Source: Rotaria sp. Silwood1 (lineage: Eukaryota > Rotifera > Eurotatoria > Philodinida > Philodinidae). From it: DNA of 64,000 bases. Within the stretch, counting starts at the first letter, position 1. Each line of letters starts with the position of its first letter. The translations under genes and the position numbers were made by a program. The stretch is taken from positions 959,425 to 1,023,424 of the forward strand of contig CAJNOP010000058.1 of assembly GCA_905250075.1 (NCBI GenBank). Reading direction: 5' to 3'. Positions 37,406 through 49,713 of the stretch are shown here, piece by piece. The notes under the pieces are model-generated. The model was given only the letters and a program-made list of their open reading frames with translations. It did no database searches and had not been told where the DNA came from.

Positions 37406-40400
37406 TTATCCTTCATATAGTTTAGTTGTGTTATTTATCCAAAAAANNNNNNNNNNNNNNNNNNNNNNNNNNNNNNNNNNNNNNNNNNNNNNNNNNNNNN
37501 NNNNNNNNNNNNNNNNNNNNNNNNNNNNNNNNNNNNNNNNNNNNNNTAGTAGGCAGACATTTTGCTCACGTATAAATTTTATATCATGCCAAACATAAAT
37601 CGGTATCATAAAAAGAAACGAGATGAGCCACAACATAGGAATAACCACAATGTAAGTAAGACGATATCGTAACCATACATGAGACGGATAGGCCACACGA
37701 AAGAAACGAAAGCATGCCTAGAAAATAAGATATGTATTTAAAATTTAGAATATCAATTAAATGTAATTGTAGAAATTGAATTAATCTATAAATATGTTTG
37801 TGACACAAATAAATTGTAGAATTTTCTAAAATGTTATCTACAAAAGACAAAATGACTGTGAATCATATTTTTGACCTGAAATAAAGTTTATGGTCAGAAG
37901 AAGTTTTCTAGGATGTATTTGATTAGTACAAGTGTAGACTTTCATCATATAAATAAAAGTTTAATCTGAAGATAGAAAATGTTGATATACTATCTGGATC
38001 TTTTTAATACATTCTTATATAACATTTGGCAACAAATCATTACATGCTTTATCAGGCGCATTCTCTAGGTAAACATACAATATTGAATTATGTAAATGAC
38101 CTACTTATAGTCCTATTTGTATCAGTATTAAACTGCTCTGGAACAATATCAAAAAGAAAATTAATAACAAGAATTCAAAGCCACCACGTGAACCGGAGAA
38201 TGTCCACTTTTTATCTTCAGATTAAACTTTTATTTGTACTATAAACGTTTACACTTGTACTATTCATATATATCCAAGAAAACATTTTCTGACTGTAAAC
38301 TTCATATTTTAGATTAAATATACGATTCGCAGTCACTTTGTCGTTGGTAGATAGATAATTATTCATCTAGGTTTCGTCCGTGAACTGTATACATGACTCT
38401 TGATGTGTCGGAAGGTGATGGGATATGTTATTATCGCCCACACTTCTCGAATGTGTGCACTAAAATTTTCTGCTAAAGTGTTTTCCGAATCTTTCACGCA
38501 GCTCATTAGTTTCTGACCACTTTGGCGCAGATAGCCTATAACTTTTTCAGACCGTGAAAAAGAGCTATGGCTTGCATCAAGCTTGTAGAAAGTCTTTGTA
38601 AACTTTGCCATTGATAACGACAAGCTGTATCATCTTTTTGCGTAGTTATTTCGACGACAGAAATATTGACAAAAGTTTCTAGCTAGAATATATAAAGACT
38701 TTCTTCTCTGGAGACTGTAAAGCAAAGTATACTTCTTGTTTGACCTAAAATTGGATTCCGAATGAGAAGGCATTTGTATAGGTTTTACATTGAAAAACAT
38801 GTTATACTTTATCTTATGACAATAGTTCTTTAACTATGGCCAAGAATATGGCGAACGAAAAAGTTGAGAGTACCAAAAAAAAATTTGTGAGAGTTCGAAA
38901 AGTGTGTATACAATTCTTTACAAGTAGAAATGATCAATTTGTTTCTTCTTTTACAATATTTTTCTGTCTGAAAATAATCCATTATTGTTGAGAAAAAAGA
39001 AAATATTCTCGAAGTCGAGAGGGAAGAATGCATACAGTTCTCGTCTTAACATTTCCACATCTCGATCTGTTCTTAATCATTTGACTTTCTGACTGTGTCT
39101 GGACATAACTTTTATCATTCTCTGCGAAAAAAATACCGCCCCTTGTATCTCCAAAAACTATCGACAGTCCTGATTGTATGTCTGTCATTGTGCTCGTTTA
39201 TGGTGATAATCAGTGGTGAAAAATCTTTCGATCAATCAACATTCTGCTTAACATAAACTAAATAGTAGATGTTGTCTTCTATGGTATTTATTGATATTTG
39301 TTTAACAAACGCCGATTAAAATGCTAGTGTGTTATAGAAGAACTAAAAGGGACAACGGCAAAAAGTAATAGTCGAAGAAACAATATCAGCTAGGAAAATG
39401 TTGAAACCGGAAAGTATCTAAAAATAGAGTCATGTATCTAATGCAAAGCTGACTTTAGGCTTCTATAGTTGATTACTTCTTTTCTCATTTGTATTTATAA
39501 CTGGTAGGAACAGGGATGAATAATATGTGATAGAGATTGATTAAACTAGTCGGGAAAAGAATTACTATACAACCGAAAATCTATTATCATGAGTGCAATT
39601 GCTTCATTTTCAACATATGAAATTCATGAGAAAGTTTTCTCACGACTTATATATAATCTCGAGGAATGCTAGTTTTATCCCGTGGAACGAAAAATATGAC
39701 TTGATAGCATTATTTTGTACAGTACTTTTCGACAAGTTCTCACTTCGTTGTATTTCTTTTTCAACCTTTCTATGATTAATCATAATACTGTTTTACAATT
39801 TCATGATATACGATAGTAAAAAATCAGGGTATAATAATAAGAGGCAAATCTGATTGACAGCAAGTTTTATGTACAAAATACAATGACCAAGGACATTACA
39901 ATACTCATTAGCAGAAATTTTTTATCATTAAAATGACTTGTAAAGTATTACAAATAAAAGAAAGCAAATCTATCAAAAATATGTACAAATGTATGCTAAA
40001 ATAAATCGCTCTTCAAAAAGAATTTATTTTCGATTAAAATAGAACTTTCTTGTATCGAAATATATCGAAAACGTGTAATATGATTTGTAATCTAACCTTC
40101 CACTAAAAATAAGGTGAAAAATTTTCTGCCAGATAGACTTTAAAAGACAATAAAACTTTATTAAAATGCTTACTTGTAACACGAAAGTATTAAGAATGAC
40201 TGCTAAGGATGAATAATATATATATGCTCTAATACAACAACCAAATGTTTCCATACCAATATATAAATTATAATCACCTCGAACCATATCAATATTGGTT
40301 GGTATGGCTACTAATGCAAAAGCTAATAATGCTAAATAATTATTAGCAACTAAAATTAATACAACATCATGTTTGCGTATAATTGATGGTAAGAGCACAC

Positions 40401-40500
40401 TGAGCATGAATATGCATATGAGACCAATAAATATAGTTTCAATGAGTGAAATCAAATTGAGAGTTATAGTTACTGTTGATATCATTGTTGTATTCAACAT
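37406..40500 (-). CDS. Rhodopsin-like 7TM receptor, array copy 3, cut by assembly gap
   Basis: Exon 1 (40174-40500, 109 codons) is intact: MLNTTMIST, Cys in FGCCIRA, ending NTFVLQ before GTAAGC. Exon 2 starts at 37717 with ACFRFFRVAY and reads to about EQNVCLL at 37547, where the run of Ns begins. The bases left of the Ns (37406-37446) look like the 3' flank of the other copies, not coding, so the gap hides about 430 bp of receptor sequence. Whether the gene is intact cannot be judged. The 2456-bp intron holds a MITE. Confidence 0.65.
37447..37546. other. Assembly gap, 100 N
   Basis: Exactly 100 unknown bases, the usual placeholder for a gap of unknown size. By comparison with copies 1, 2 and 4 the real gap should contain the second half of receptor exon 2 and the right arm of the 3' inverted repeat. 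Confidence 0.98.
37929..38257. mobile_element. 329-bp MITE with TA flanks in receptor intron
   Basis: CAAGTGTA at the left and TACACTTG at the right are each flanked by TA. The arms continue inward with AAAGTTTAATCTGAAGATA against TATCTTCAGATTAAACTTT. TA flanks and CA-ending repeats fit a Tc1/mariner-derived MITE (inference). There is no long open frame inside. Confidence 0.7.
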
Positions 40501-42780
40501 ATTCTATTTTTGCAGATTATAAGTGATAAATTTTTTCGCTGCGAATTGTATCTATTAACGAAAAGAAAATGATATGTCATTGCTCGAACATTGTCAAAAT
40601 AGTTTTGCGTTAAAAAAAAAAGAAATGACAACATCACACTACAAAGTTATAGAATAACTATTCGAACACTGATTGCATCAATAAACAATAGAGATGGAAA
40701 TTATTTTTCTGACCTTGTATAAGATATATAACATAATAAAATATTATTAACAGGAGAAGAAACAAACATGTTTAAGAAAGATAAAAACCAGATTAATTTT
40801 CCACTCTTGATGTTCGGATGACAGATGAAGTCTATTGCTAAGAGAAAGCTTAATTGAATTACAGAATAGTTCTATGATTATCATCGGTAGCCATATTTTT
40901 TCAAGAGATAGTTGAAGATTCTCAAATGTTCTCACCAGAATTAAAGAGGAGAGTACAAATTTTTTTTAAGGGGCAAACCTTTTTATAACGACTAGTGGAG
41001 ATCTTTTCTTTCTTCTCGAATTCCGAGTCCAAACTTCATATTTGGTGACGTGATGATCTCGAGAGCGACACATAGTATGGTGTTCGTTAGTGTGTCATTT
41101 CTGTCGTTGACATATCTATATGATACATATTTTATCCGATTCTCGGTATGATGTCTCATTTACCAAAAGTAAACGCGGGATATACCAAATAATCTTTAGA
41201 TATCATTTTCGTTATGTCAGTATTAATGAAGCAAAACTAAGAGCTTATCTTTTCCATTGTTGATTATAGCTAGCATCGATGATAATCCTTCATTGAGTAG
41301 TTGTTGACGTGTTTTTTCTGAATAAACAAAAGTCTATAGGAGACTGCTGCGCTAGTGAAAATATCCATTATGCGAGCACGACTTGCCCGTATGAGTACAT
41401 CAATTACTTGTACGAATATACAAGTAGCTTTTTGCGTATAAATAGTGTTCATGTAGTCGGACTTGTATACTCGGATACAGATACAGTACAATAACTTTGT
41501 TTAGTACTCATAGGGGATGACATAAGTACTCACATCATGGTAGTACTCATGTTCATTTTTTTTGCAGGATATTAAGCAAAATATTTATGAAATTACATAT
41601 AGAAAATTACATTATATGACGGGCGACAAGAAGATACTTTTTTTTACAGATTTATCTTGTTGATCATCTATTCTTTCTCTATAACTCATTTATAAAGCGT
41701 CCGTAATTCAAAATTCATGTTGAATTTCCTTTGCTTTTTTCATAGATAGTTCGATAGAGCTTGAGCTGTTGATCTCGAAAAACTATTTTCTAACGCTTAG
41801 ATGCATTCTTTTTTGGCAAAAAACTCAAAAAAAAGGTAAGTGTCCTTTCTTGTAAAAAACACACATTATCAAAACTACAATTTTTTTTGCTTCGCTTTGC
41901 TTGATAGCTTGTAAACATTTTTTTTCTGATTCAATATGTAAAGTTGAGTATAAAACGATGTGAAATCAGTTTTAGTTCAAAAGATCTATTAATGATGAGA
42001 CACCTCCTTTTGTTCTAGATCACTGATGAGTCTAGTTTTCTTGTGTAACCTGTTGTTTTTCTTTTCGTAACTTTTTTAAACAAATAAATAATAATCTTAA
42101 TTTTATTATATAAGAATAAAGATATATTTTCTTTTTCTTCTGTATCAGTGAAAATCTGTTTACCGTAAAGATAAAATGATGGATGAAATTAGTATATTTA
42201 TTGTTTTCTCAAATTTTTATTATGTACATCTGTAATTTTCGTTACTTAGTTTTATATTTAAATAAATTGAACAAGATACAACAACACTCAATAGCGTGTC
42301 AGCTAATGCTTATCTTACAAAAACTACAAGAGTATACAAAAAAATGACATATATATATATATAGAAATATCCAAGAAACATTCAGTTTCACACGATGAGT
42401 AATCAATTGTCGTACTCAGATTTTAGTACAAGTACTACTGATGACAAATAATGAATTCTACTAAAATTTTTCTAGCGTAAATAAAATCTGATTTAATAAC
42501 TGATATTTTTTTTTCATGAGAAAGACGATTAATCATGGTTTCATGAAGATTTTTCTAAAAACTACGGTAATCGCCATGGTTTGCACAACAAAGTTTATCC
42601 ATGTAGTATATTTTAAGTCTCTTTAATCTCAGTCAATTTTATGTCTGAATCTAAGCTAATTATTGAATGTATTGTTTGAACTATGTTTGTTTCAATTATA
42701 CATTGTTCGGAAATAATTACTAAACAACATGTTATCTTTTCCTTTTCACACCAAGAATATATAATCGTATATGCATTTAA
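40501..42780. other. Gene-free stretch between array copies 3 and 4
   Basis: The first 300 bases are related to the sequence upstream of receptor copies 1 and 2. The rest shows no gene, only AT-rich DNA and an ATATATATAT run near 42350. Confidence 0.5.
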
Positions 42781-42809
42781 ATAAAATTCAAAAAAGAATT
42801 GGGTATGAT

Positions 42810-43150
42810 ATGAGTAGAAAAGGAAAATATTTATTGATTCACGTCTGTTCGTAACAACGATGAATGGTCAACGATTATAGGCTTGTCTTTATTTTAATGG
42901 AAAAACTGGTCATAAGGCTACTTAATTTGATGTTCATCTGAATTTTTTAGCCTATGATACTGCTAATTGTTTATATCAGTTTATTTTAGTTGATCGAATT
43001 GCTAATATTTAATTCAGACATGTTATCAAATACTCTTCTGTAAAATGAATAATGTTAATTATCGTATTGGTCTCGTTGATTTTATTGATAAGAATTAGAT
43101 TCAGATAATAAGTTAGATGTGGTACTTTAACATTTCTTGGTACATTAAGA
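42810..43150 (+). pseudogene. TRAF/MATH pseudogene, array copy 4
   Basis: It aligns with the MATH exon over a longer span than the other dead copies: CGATGAATGGTCAACGATTA, GGCTTGTCTTTATTTTAATGG, TTAGTTGATCGAATTGCTAA, then AAATGAATAATGTTAAT and TTGATTTTATTGATAAGAA. Stops (for example the TAG after CGATTA) and indels break it. Confidence 0.75.
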
Positions 43151-43978
43151 TTATTCATAAATTTAGAAATGAATTTTCATTTTATTAATCTTTTATCTTC
43201 TTATCGTTTTTACTGATTCATAACTAATGTGAAGCTAAGTTCTCTTTATTTTATCAGTTTTGTTTATTTCTGATATATGTGGAGTTTTCTGTAAGAATGA
43301 ATGAAGAGTTGAGGTGACACTTACTTTTCTTGTAAGAATCAAAGAATGTAGTTATCAAATTGGATTCAAGTTATCCTCCAATAAGTTTTTAGTTGTATTA
43401 TTTATCTAAAAAATAAGTACATAGTAGTATTATAACTTAGAAAAACAAATGTGAAAGTGGAGTCTTTACTTGCGATATAAAACGGATATATTCAACAATC
43501 AAAATTATTATTTGTATTTAAACTCTGGTTTTACTAATTAATATGTTCTCTCACATAGAATCTAAATACTAACACAACATATGAATAAAACATGCGGAAA
43601 TAATATAATATTATATATAAATACAGCTGTTAGGTTAAACTTTGATCTTATCTATTTATTTTCCTTCTTATTCTCTTATCAATCCTATCACAGCTGTATA
43701 TATATATATAAGCAAAACAAAGGAAAAATTCCAACAAAAGGAATAATCCAAGCGCAACAGTATGAGAATACACATAACATAAAGAGGAGAAAGAAAATAA
43801 TCAGGGTAGCGGGATAATGAATGGATACCACTACCTAACAACACCAAACAGTCATTGAAAAGGCAAATACTTATGTCCTTCAACACCATTGACGTTTCTG
43901 TTTCATCTAAAGTCTCATGTACTTCGTAACAATGTTAGAGTACATATGCATTATGATAATTATTTGCTCTGTCAGATA

Positions 43979-44581
43979 TTAATATTTGATGGTATTAACA
44001 GCTAAAATACACTTTTGTCGTGTATATATAAGTGTTACGTTAGTTGGCTTTCGAATACGGATGAGCACTTCTTTGACTTGAGGAGTGACATAGATGAGCA
44101 TGAAGGTAAAAGCGATCATAGTTGTGTCTATAACTATATTCTGACTACGATAAAACAATGGGTTTCCAACGTCAGTAAAAGGTAAAATTAACTTCAAAAT
44201 GACTGAAGGAGCACCGATTAGCATTAAAATAATGACAACCAATACAATACGATGTATTACGATCGCATCACTTTTAGCTCGTGCTGAAGCAACCATAGTT
44301 GGTCGACGCATGAATCGCATCAGCTGTATATGAATAATATTGATGACAATAATTGGTATACCATAAATAATTAGAGAAGACTAAATCAACCCGCGAGCAC
44401 TATGAAAAGCTAGTAAGCAGGTATTTTCTATATACATAAAATGTATATCATGCCAGAGATGAATCGGTAAAATGAAAAGGAACGAAATGCTCCATACAAA
44501 TGGAATAATTATAGCATAAGTAAGACTATATTGTAGCCATGCATTAGAAGGATAAACCACACCAAAGAATCGAAAAGCAGC
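43979..44581 (-). pseudogene. 7TM receptor pseudogene, array copy 4, exon 2 only
   Basis: The length (603 nt) equals exon 2 of copy 1, and the frame is open except for a TAG at 44381-44383 where the paralogues have Trp (GFIW in copy 1, GLI-stop here), a single TGG-to-TAG change. The TM3-end motif is FRFFGVV rather than FRFFRVV, losing the conserved Arg. No exon 1 is recognisable up to 48 kb, so the 5' half is missing. I infer a dead copy that decayed recently. Confidence 0.85.
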
Positions 44582-44781
44582 CTAGAAATTAACATGCTTT
44601 AAATTTACAATGCCCTTTATATTCAATCATAAAATTTGAATTACTATAGGTAGCTCAAAAAGTACTCGAACACTGAAGACTATCCCATGCTTTCTCAAAG
44701 GGGATTTTGGTCGAGGTACATACTTATCGCATGAAATTTTCAGGAGATATTGGCAGTGTAGTGGAGAAAACTAGTAAAATT

Positions 44782-44869
44782 GGGGTGTGGATGGGTTCGG
44801 TGTGAATATGAATGAAGGGAAGATTAACGTCCCCAACCACATTCACATCGACACTCCACACCCACACCC
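44782..44869. repeat. Telomere-like hairpin
   Basis: TTGGGGTGTGGATGGG faces CACTCCACACCCACACCC across a short spacer that itself carries a smaller pair (TTCGGTGTGAAT against ACATTCACATCGA). It lies in what would be the intron of receptor copy 4. Confidence 0.75.
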
Positions 44870-45611
44870 TTGCAAGGCTATCTCTGCTCAGTACCTCAAT
44901 TTGTCTTAGTCAAACCTCAGCAAATCAAAGAAAAACTTGCTTTTCGTGTTCATGAAGCATTAACACCAAACAAGTTTTTCTTTTATCGATACCCAAATTT
45001 TTCTGAGAGCACATGAGCATATATATTAAACCTTTCACCTTAATCTGATGCTTCATTCGCAGTTAAATTAGGTACATATATATTTTATTATTCAATAAAG
45101 AACGATTTCAACACGTAATAGAGAACATTCTTTTTCATTTCTTTTCGGTAAAATTTAAGTGTTATCACACACATACAGAGAAAATATGCCTAGAAACTGA
45201 ATGCACAAACATTATTAAAAGTGATTGAATAGATTCCTCATATTTCACCTTACTTTCACGTGTACGTATCGGTAATACAAAATGTCTTTGTCTTCGAGAA
45301 ATTTTTTATATATTAACAATAAATGGCAAATTCTATCTTTTATTGCTCATCAATATTAAGGACACGTTGCTGATTACTAGTTTTCTGTCGCTGCTAAAGC
45401 AACAAGTATCAATGTATACCACTTACACGTAAAGCTACGACTTGTTGTTTTTTATTTACTGATACTTGGTTTTGATACATTCTACTGCAAATACGTGCCA
45501 CAAAATAGTTAAATCTACTACTTAATAATTATCACTTACAACTATCTGTTAATTGGTAACAAATGCTATTTACTAACAACATAATAGTCATGTAACGATC
45601 TAGTTTTTATA

Positions 45612-45738
45612 GGGTGTGGGTGGGGTGTGGAGTGTGGGTGTGGGTCAGTCTGGGTGTGGGGATGTGGGTGTTGATGTGGGTATCAGTGTTGCTAAAGAGA
45701 AGATTTACATACACACCCACACCCACACCCCATACCCT
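45612..45738. repeat. Telomere-like hairpin
   Basis: GGGTGTGGGTGGGGTGTGG and more G-rich units face ACACACCCACACCC, ACCCCATACCC. The spacer is about 40 bp. Confidence 0.8.
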
Positions 45739-45902
45739 TAAAAATCAGCTAATCAATAGTACCTTTGAAAGTAAGAAATATAGACTGTTCGACTATGTAT
45801 GAAACTCTTAAACTGCTAGTCTGCACAAAAAATTAGAATTTCTGACACGAGTCAAAGATTTAAATAGAAAAATAAAATAATTATAATTAAAGTTTTTTGC
45901 AG

Positions 45903-46134
45903 AAGATGCAACTGAAAGAGGTAACTTAGCTGAAAATTAACTTAATAAATTACGTGCCAAAAATCGTTCTTCCACTAGTACTAATAGTCGTACTTCTCTA
46001 GCAGTAAGTTGTTCAATAGAAAAAATTAAACAAAGACTAAGTTTTTTTTTGTCTCCTAGCACGATTTACGCGAATCAATTGCTAATCCACGAGGGAATTC
46101 AACAATTCGTGCTAGTTCAGTTCATCAACGTTAA
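45903..46134 (+). pseudogene. Paramyosin/myosin-tail 3' remnant
   Basis: Two terminal exons, 45903-46003 and 46060-46134, with good splice sites (TTTTTTGCAG acceptor, GCA|GTAAGT donor, GTCTCCTAG acceptor) encode EDATERGNLAEN, a TAA stop at 45938-45940, LNKLRAKNRSSTSTNS and a final RASSVHQR. The ADLAEN-LNKLRAKNRSS style is that of the paramyosin or invertebrate myosin heavy chain C-terminal coiled coil and non-helical tail. No upstream coiled-coil exons are found; the preceding DNA is the hairpin at 45612. It is a detached, nonsense-bearing 3' end. Confidence 0.7.
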
Positions 46135-48825
46135 ATTACATATGTAAACGTCAATGAATATGTGACAAATTCTGAATGTTTGTACTTTTCTTTCTTAATC
46201 ATTGTGTAGCTGTTCACGCATGTTGCTGTATCTTTGTTTTTCTGCACTATAAAAAAAAATTAGTTAGATATCGGATATTAATATAAATAATTGGATTTTT
46301 CAAATGAATAAGTAGAAGGAATATTGAAATTTCCTGAACAGTAAGTTTTGATCAACAAATATGATTGTTGCGAAATATACATTGTATATGTACAATTCAA
46401 CATCTGACCATTGATATTTTTACGGAAATACGTACAATAAATTTTCATATTCTTGAGAGAAACGAATTGTGTTACTCAATTATTTCGATACATAGTTTTT
46501 CACATAGTTGCTAGCAAGTGTATGTGTGTGGGTTGTTGAAAATATTATTCTCAATGACACTCACACCTAACATATACCAACATCCGCATAATTTTTTTTG
46601 TGACAACTCTTCCAACTCACAAGACTGCACTGATCTGTCCTCTAATTTTTGTTAAAATATCATTCAATGGGTATTTATGCAACATACGATTAAAATAGAC
46701 TGATACACCGTTGTTCTGTAATGAGCTCTCTTAATAAGAACAATGATGGTATTGCTGTCAAAGAAAAAAAGAGTTGTTCGTGAAGAATTCTTTCGAAAAG
46801 ACGTAGAGCTATGTGACAACTTTGTGTTACGGCTTCTATTAAGTACCGTGTGAGTTTGAATTATTGAATTCCTAGTATTAGCTCAAATCAAACATATGAA
46901 CCAGTTTCAAGCTAGTATAAATGCTTCAATTATTGTTCTCTCGTATAAGAGAGTTTGCTATAGAAAAGCAATTATTCATTGGCAAAGTTGTCCAGAGGTG
47001 GGTAACAATAGTGAGATTTGTTGATTATGAGACAGTGGATGGTCATCAAAATTTTGCAACATTTGGATGCGGAGAAGTTGCTTCCATATTCTTCTCTTAG
47101 TATGTTCTTTTCGATAGACTTTCTGTTTACTTGTCTCGTTGGGTGTTTTTTTCGTTTCTACAAAAACATCATCACTTCAATTGCTTTTAACTTCTACAGG
47201 TTATTGCTCGGCATTCTTGCTATGTGCAATAAATCATCGAGTTTTATGATCGAATGTTCTCATGTTGCAAAAATCATGAAAAATGAAGTAAGGAAAATGA
47301 GAGACAAATATAATTGATACATGCATAAATATTGAAGGCTTCAAGAGAATATCATATGAACATTATACATATGTCAATGAAATTTTTAATCAAATCAAAC
47401 AAAAAGTAAAACTGTCTTACAATGATGACGAAAAAAAATTATAGTCACCTATTTGATTTATTAAAAAAAATTATAAATAATATTTTTATCTTTTTTAATA
47501 TTTTTGATTGAATAATTTTATTGAATTGTTGTTTTGCTTCAAGTTCAATTGATCAATACACTTTGAAAATATAACTATACATTTCCAGATAGAATTTCAA
47601 ATGTTTCAATTTCATAATATTTTCAAAAGCATAGAAACATCAAACAAATTATCTCGTAAGAGAAAAAAAGAAAATTTTTGTTCAATTCAATTAAGCATTT
47701 CTCTTCATAGTCATTTACATATAATAAATAGATAGTGAGATAATGTTAAGGCCACGGATCCCTTAGAAAAAAAAAAGTGAATTTTAATCAAATTTATCAA
47801 TTTTGTGATTTATAATTCATTAGATAGAGTAGGAGTGTCTACTCTTGAATACACTATAGTTTATTGATTTTATGACGAAATTTAAGGATATTACATAGGT
47901 TTCTCACACAGAAGAAAATAACGTCTTGCTTTCCAGAAACTTTGGTTTTTAAAGTCTTAAAACTTCTCTGTTGATGTTTGGCGATGATGGACTTGATTAT
48001 CATACATCGTTAAGTATAATATGTCTATGTGCAAACAAAAAAAGAAATTCTCTTGTACATCTTTATATGCATTCATTTGATTCAATCTAATCATTGACCT
48101 ATGACAAATTATACAAAGATTCTTTTTATATCGGGTTATAGAGAAAAAAATCTTGAATTCAAGTGTCGAAACTTAAATTGAAAAATTGGACTTTATTAAG
48201 TTGTAGTACCATGTTTTGGATATGCTTTAAAATCAACTCGAACTTTCTAGCATTTGTGACGAACGGACACTTATATTTTGATTGATAGTTCTAAGCTAAC
48301 TCTTCATAGACTCAATGTATCGAGTTGAAATTTTTACTGTAAGATGATGCTTAGTTTGAAATATACATCCACTGAAAATTACATTAGGACTGGATACTCG
48401 AAAAACAACGTTTTTTTTTGGAAGCCTCTTAAGTTGAAGACAAACAATAGAGAAAAACACTACTGCGTACGAAAAGAAAACAAACAAAGGAGAAGAGATG
48501 TTTGTTTTTTTGTCGCATTAGTTTTCAAAAAAATCAACAATAGATTATTTTTAGTAAATCTAATTAGATAAAAAACAATTTATTATTATAAATGAGTGTA
48601 TTTTTTTTTATAAAAATTACTGTATATTTTAAGATAACAATCAACATTATGTGTCTTTTAAAGTTCACTTTAGTAGTAGTTATCATTATTATTTTTTCAA
48701 CATAAAACGTGCTTCCAAAATAATAAGAATTCTCTATTATCATTTGATAAGAAAGATATCCATATATATACATAGTTGTATATTTTCGACTTCGTCATAA
48801 AGATAAAAAATAAAAGATAACAACA
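46135..48825. other. Gene-free stretch
   Basis: No gene is supported. A degenerate hairpin lies at about 46514-46581 (GTATGTGTGTGGGTTG against CACTCACACCTAACATATAC). The frame at 47018-47317 has hydrophobic patches but no family features. Confidence 0.5.
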
Positions 48826-49713
48826 ATGGTGCAATTAATAAAATATTTTTCACATTTACAAAATTATGTATTTGGAACTCATTCATTAGGTAATTCTTCA
48901 TGTCCATCTTCACCTGTTAAATGGTGTTTTGATGAATATAAATTTTGTATTCAAAATCCTACACTTATTCCAACATGTATTTTGGCTTTACTAATTGGTC
49001 TTTATTGTTCTAAAAAAATTTCTAAATTACCTGGAAAATTTTCAACACGATGGCTTTATCAATTAATATTTTTTCTATATGGTATGATGATGACATCAGC
49101 TGGTATATTACATTGTTTTTTGAGTGATCCACAAAAATTATCACATATTCTTCGAAATAACGATATCGATTCAAGTCTATTTATACAATTACTTTTTGCA
49201 ATTATTGATGCTGGTTTAACAACAAATATTGCTGTTACTTTTCTCTTTTGTGGTTTATGTGATATTAAGTTTTTAAATCCAAAATCAAATTGTACATGTT
49301 TTCTACTCATTAGTTCATATTTTATTGTTTTTATTTTATGGACATTAGGAATATTAAATCAATGGTCGTGGACATTTCTTGTTCTTTATTTGGGAGTTAT
49401 ATCAGTTTGTTGTTTTATTTATTTACTTACACAATTATGTATTAAACCAAATTGTCATGCTTTATCTGCTCTGATTTGTGGTGGAATCTATGGAGCTATT
49501 GGTTTATATGCAGCAACATATGGCGCTGAGTATATTTGTAAATCAGAGGGTCCATTTTGGTCACAATATTTTGGACCAGGTTTTCTTTGGTTTCTATTGT
49601 CCGATATTAGTATGGCATTTATTTTCCTATATGTTATACGAGCTAATGAAGAGAGGAAAGTTATTATCAAGAAATATCCTATTGACATTGAAAAACATCC
49701 TGAGAAATTTTAA
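48826..49713 (+). CDS. Seven-TM membrane protein, unassigned
   Basis: A single-exon frame of 295 residues with a true ATG and even codon usage. About 45 N-terminal residues include three Cys (CPSSPVKWCFDEYKFC). Seven hydrophobic helices follow at roughly 48-64, 78-98, 115-142, 150-170, 172-196, 204-225 and 243-266, and the tail is short and basic (EERKVIIKKYPIDIEK). I do not recognise the family. It lacks class A landmarks (no DRY, no NPxxY) and the alkaline-ceramidase His motifs. The GPGFLWFLLSDISMAF segment in the last helix is the most distinctive. The ATG follows a typical A-rich leader (AACAACAATGG). It stands alone, with no close neighbours. Confidence 0.7.
   Translation: MVQLIKYFSHLQNYVFGTHSLGNSSCPSSPVKWCFDEYKFCIQNPTLIPTCILALLIGLYCSKKISKLPGKFSTRWLYQLIFFLYGMMMTSAGILHCFLSDPQKLSHILRNNDIDSSLFIQLLFAIIDAGLTTNIAVTFLFCGLCDIKFLNPKSNCTCFLLISSYFIVFILWTLGILNQWSWTFLVLYLGVISVCCFIYLLTQLCIKPNCHALSALICGGIYGAIGLYAATYGAEYICKSEGPFWSQYFGPGFLWFLLSDISMAFIFLYVIRANEERKVIIKKYPIDIEKHPEKF

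Noticed and set aside
38363..38623. 86-residue minus-strand frame inside the receptor copy 3 intron
   Set aside because: Soluble and of ordinary composition, but there is no recognisable family and no equivalent in the introns of copies 1 and 2.
47018..47317. 99-residue frame with hydrophobic patches
   Set aside because: No domain features, no neighbouring exons with matching phase.
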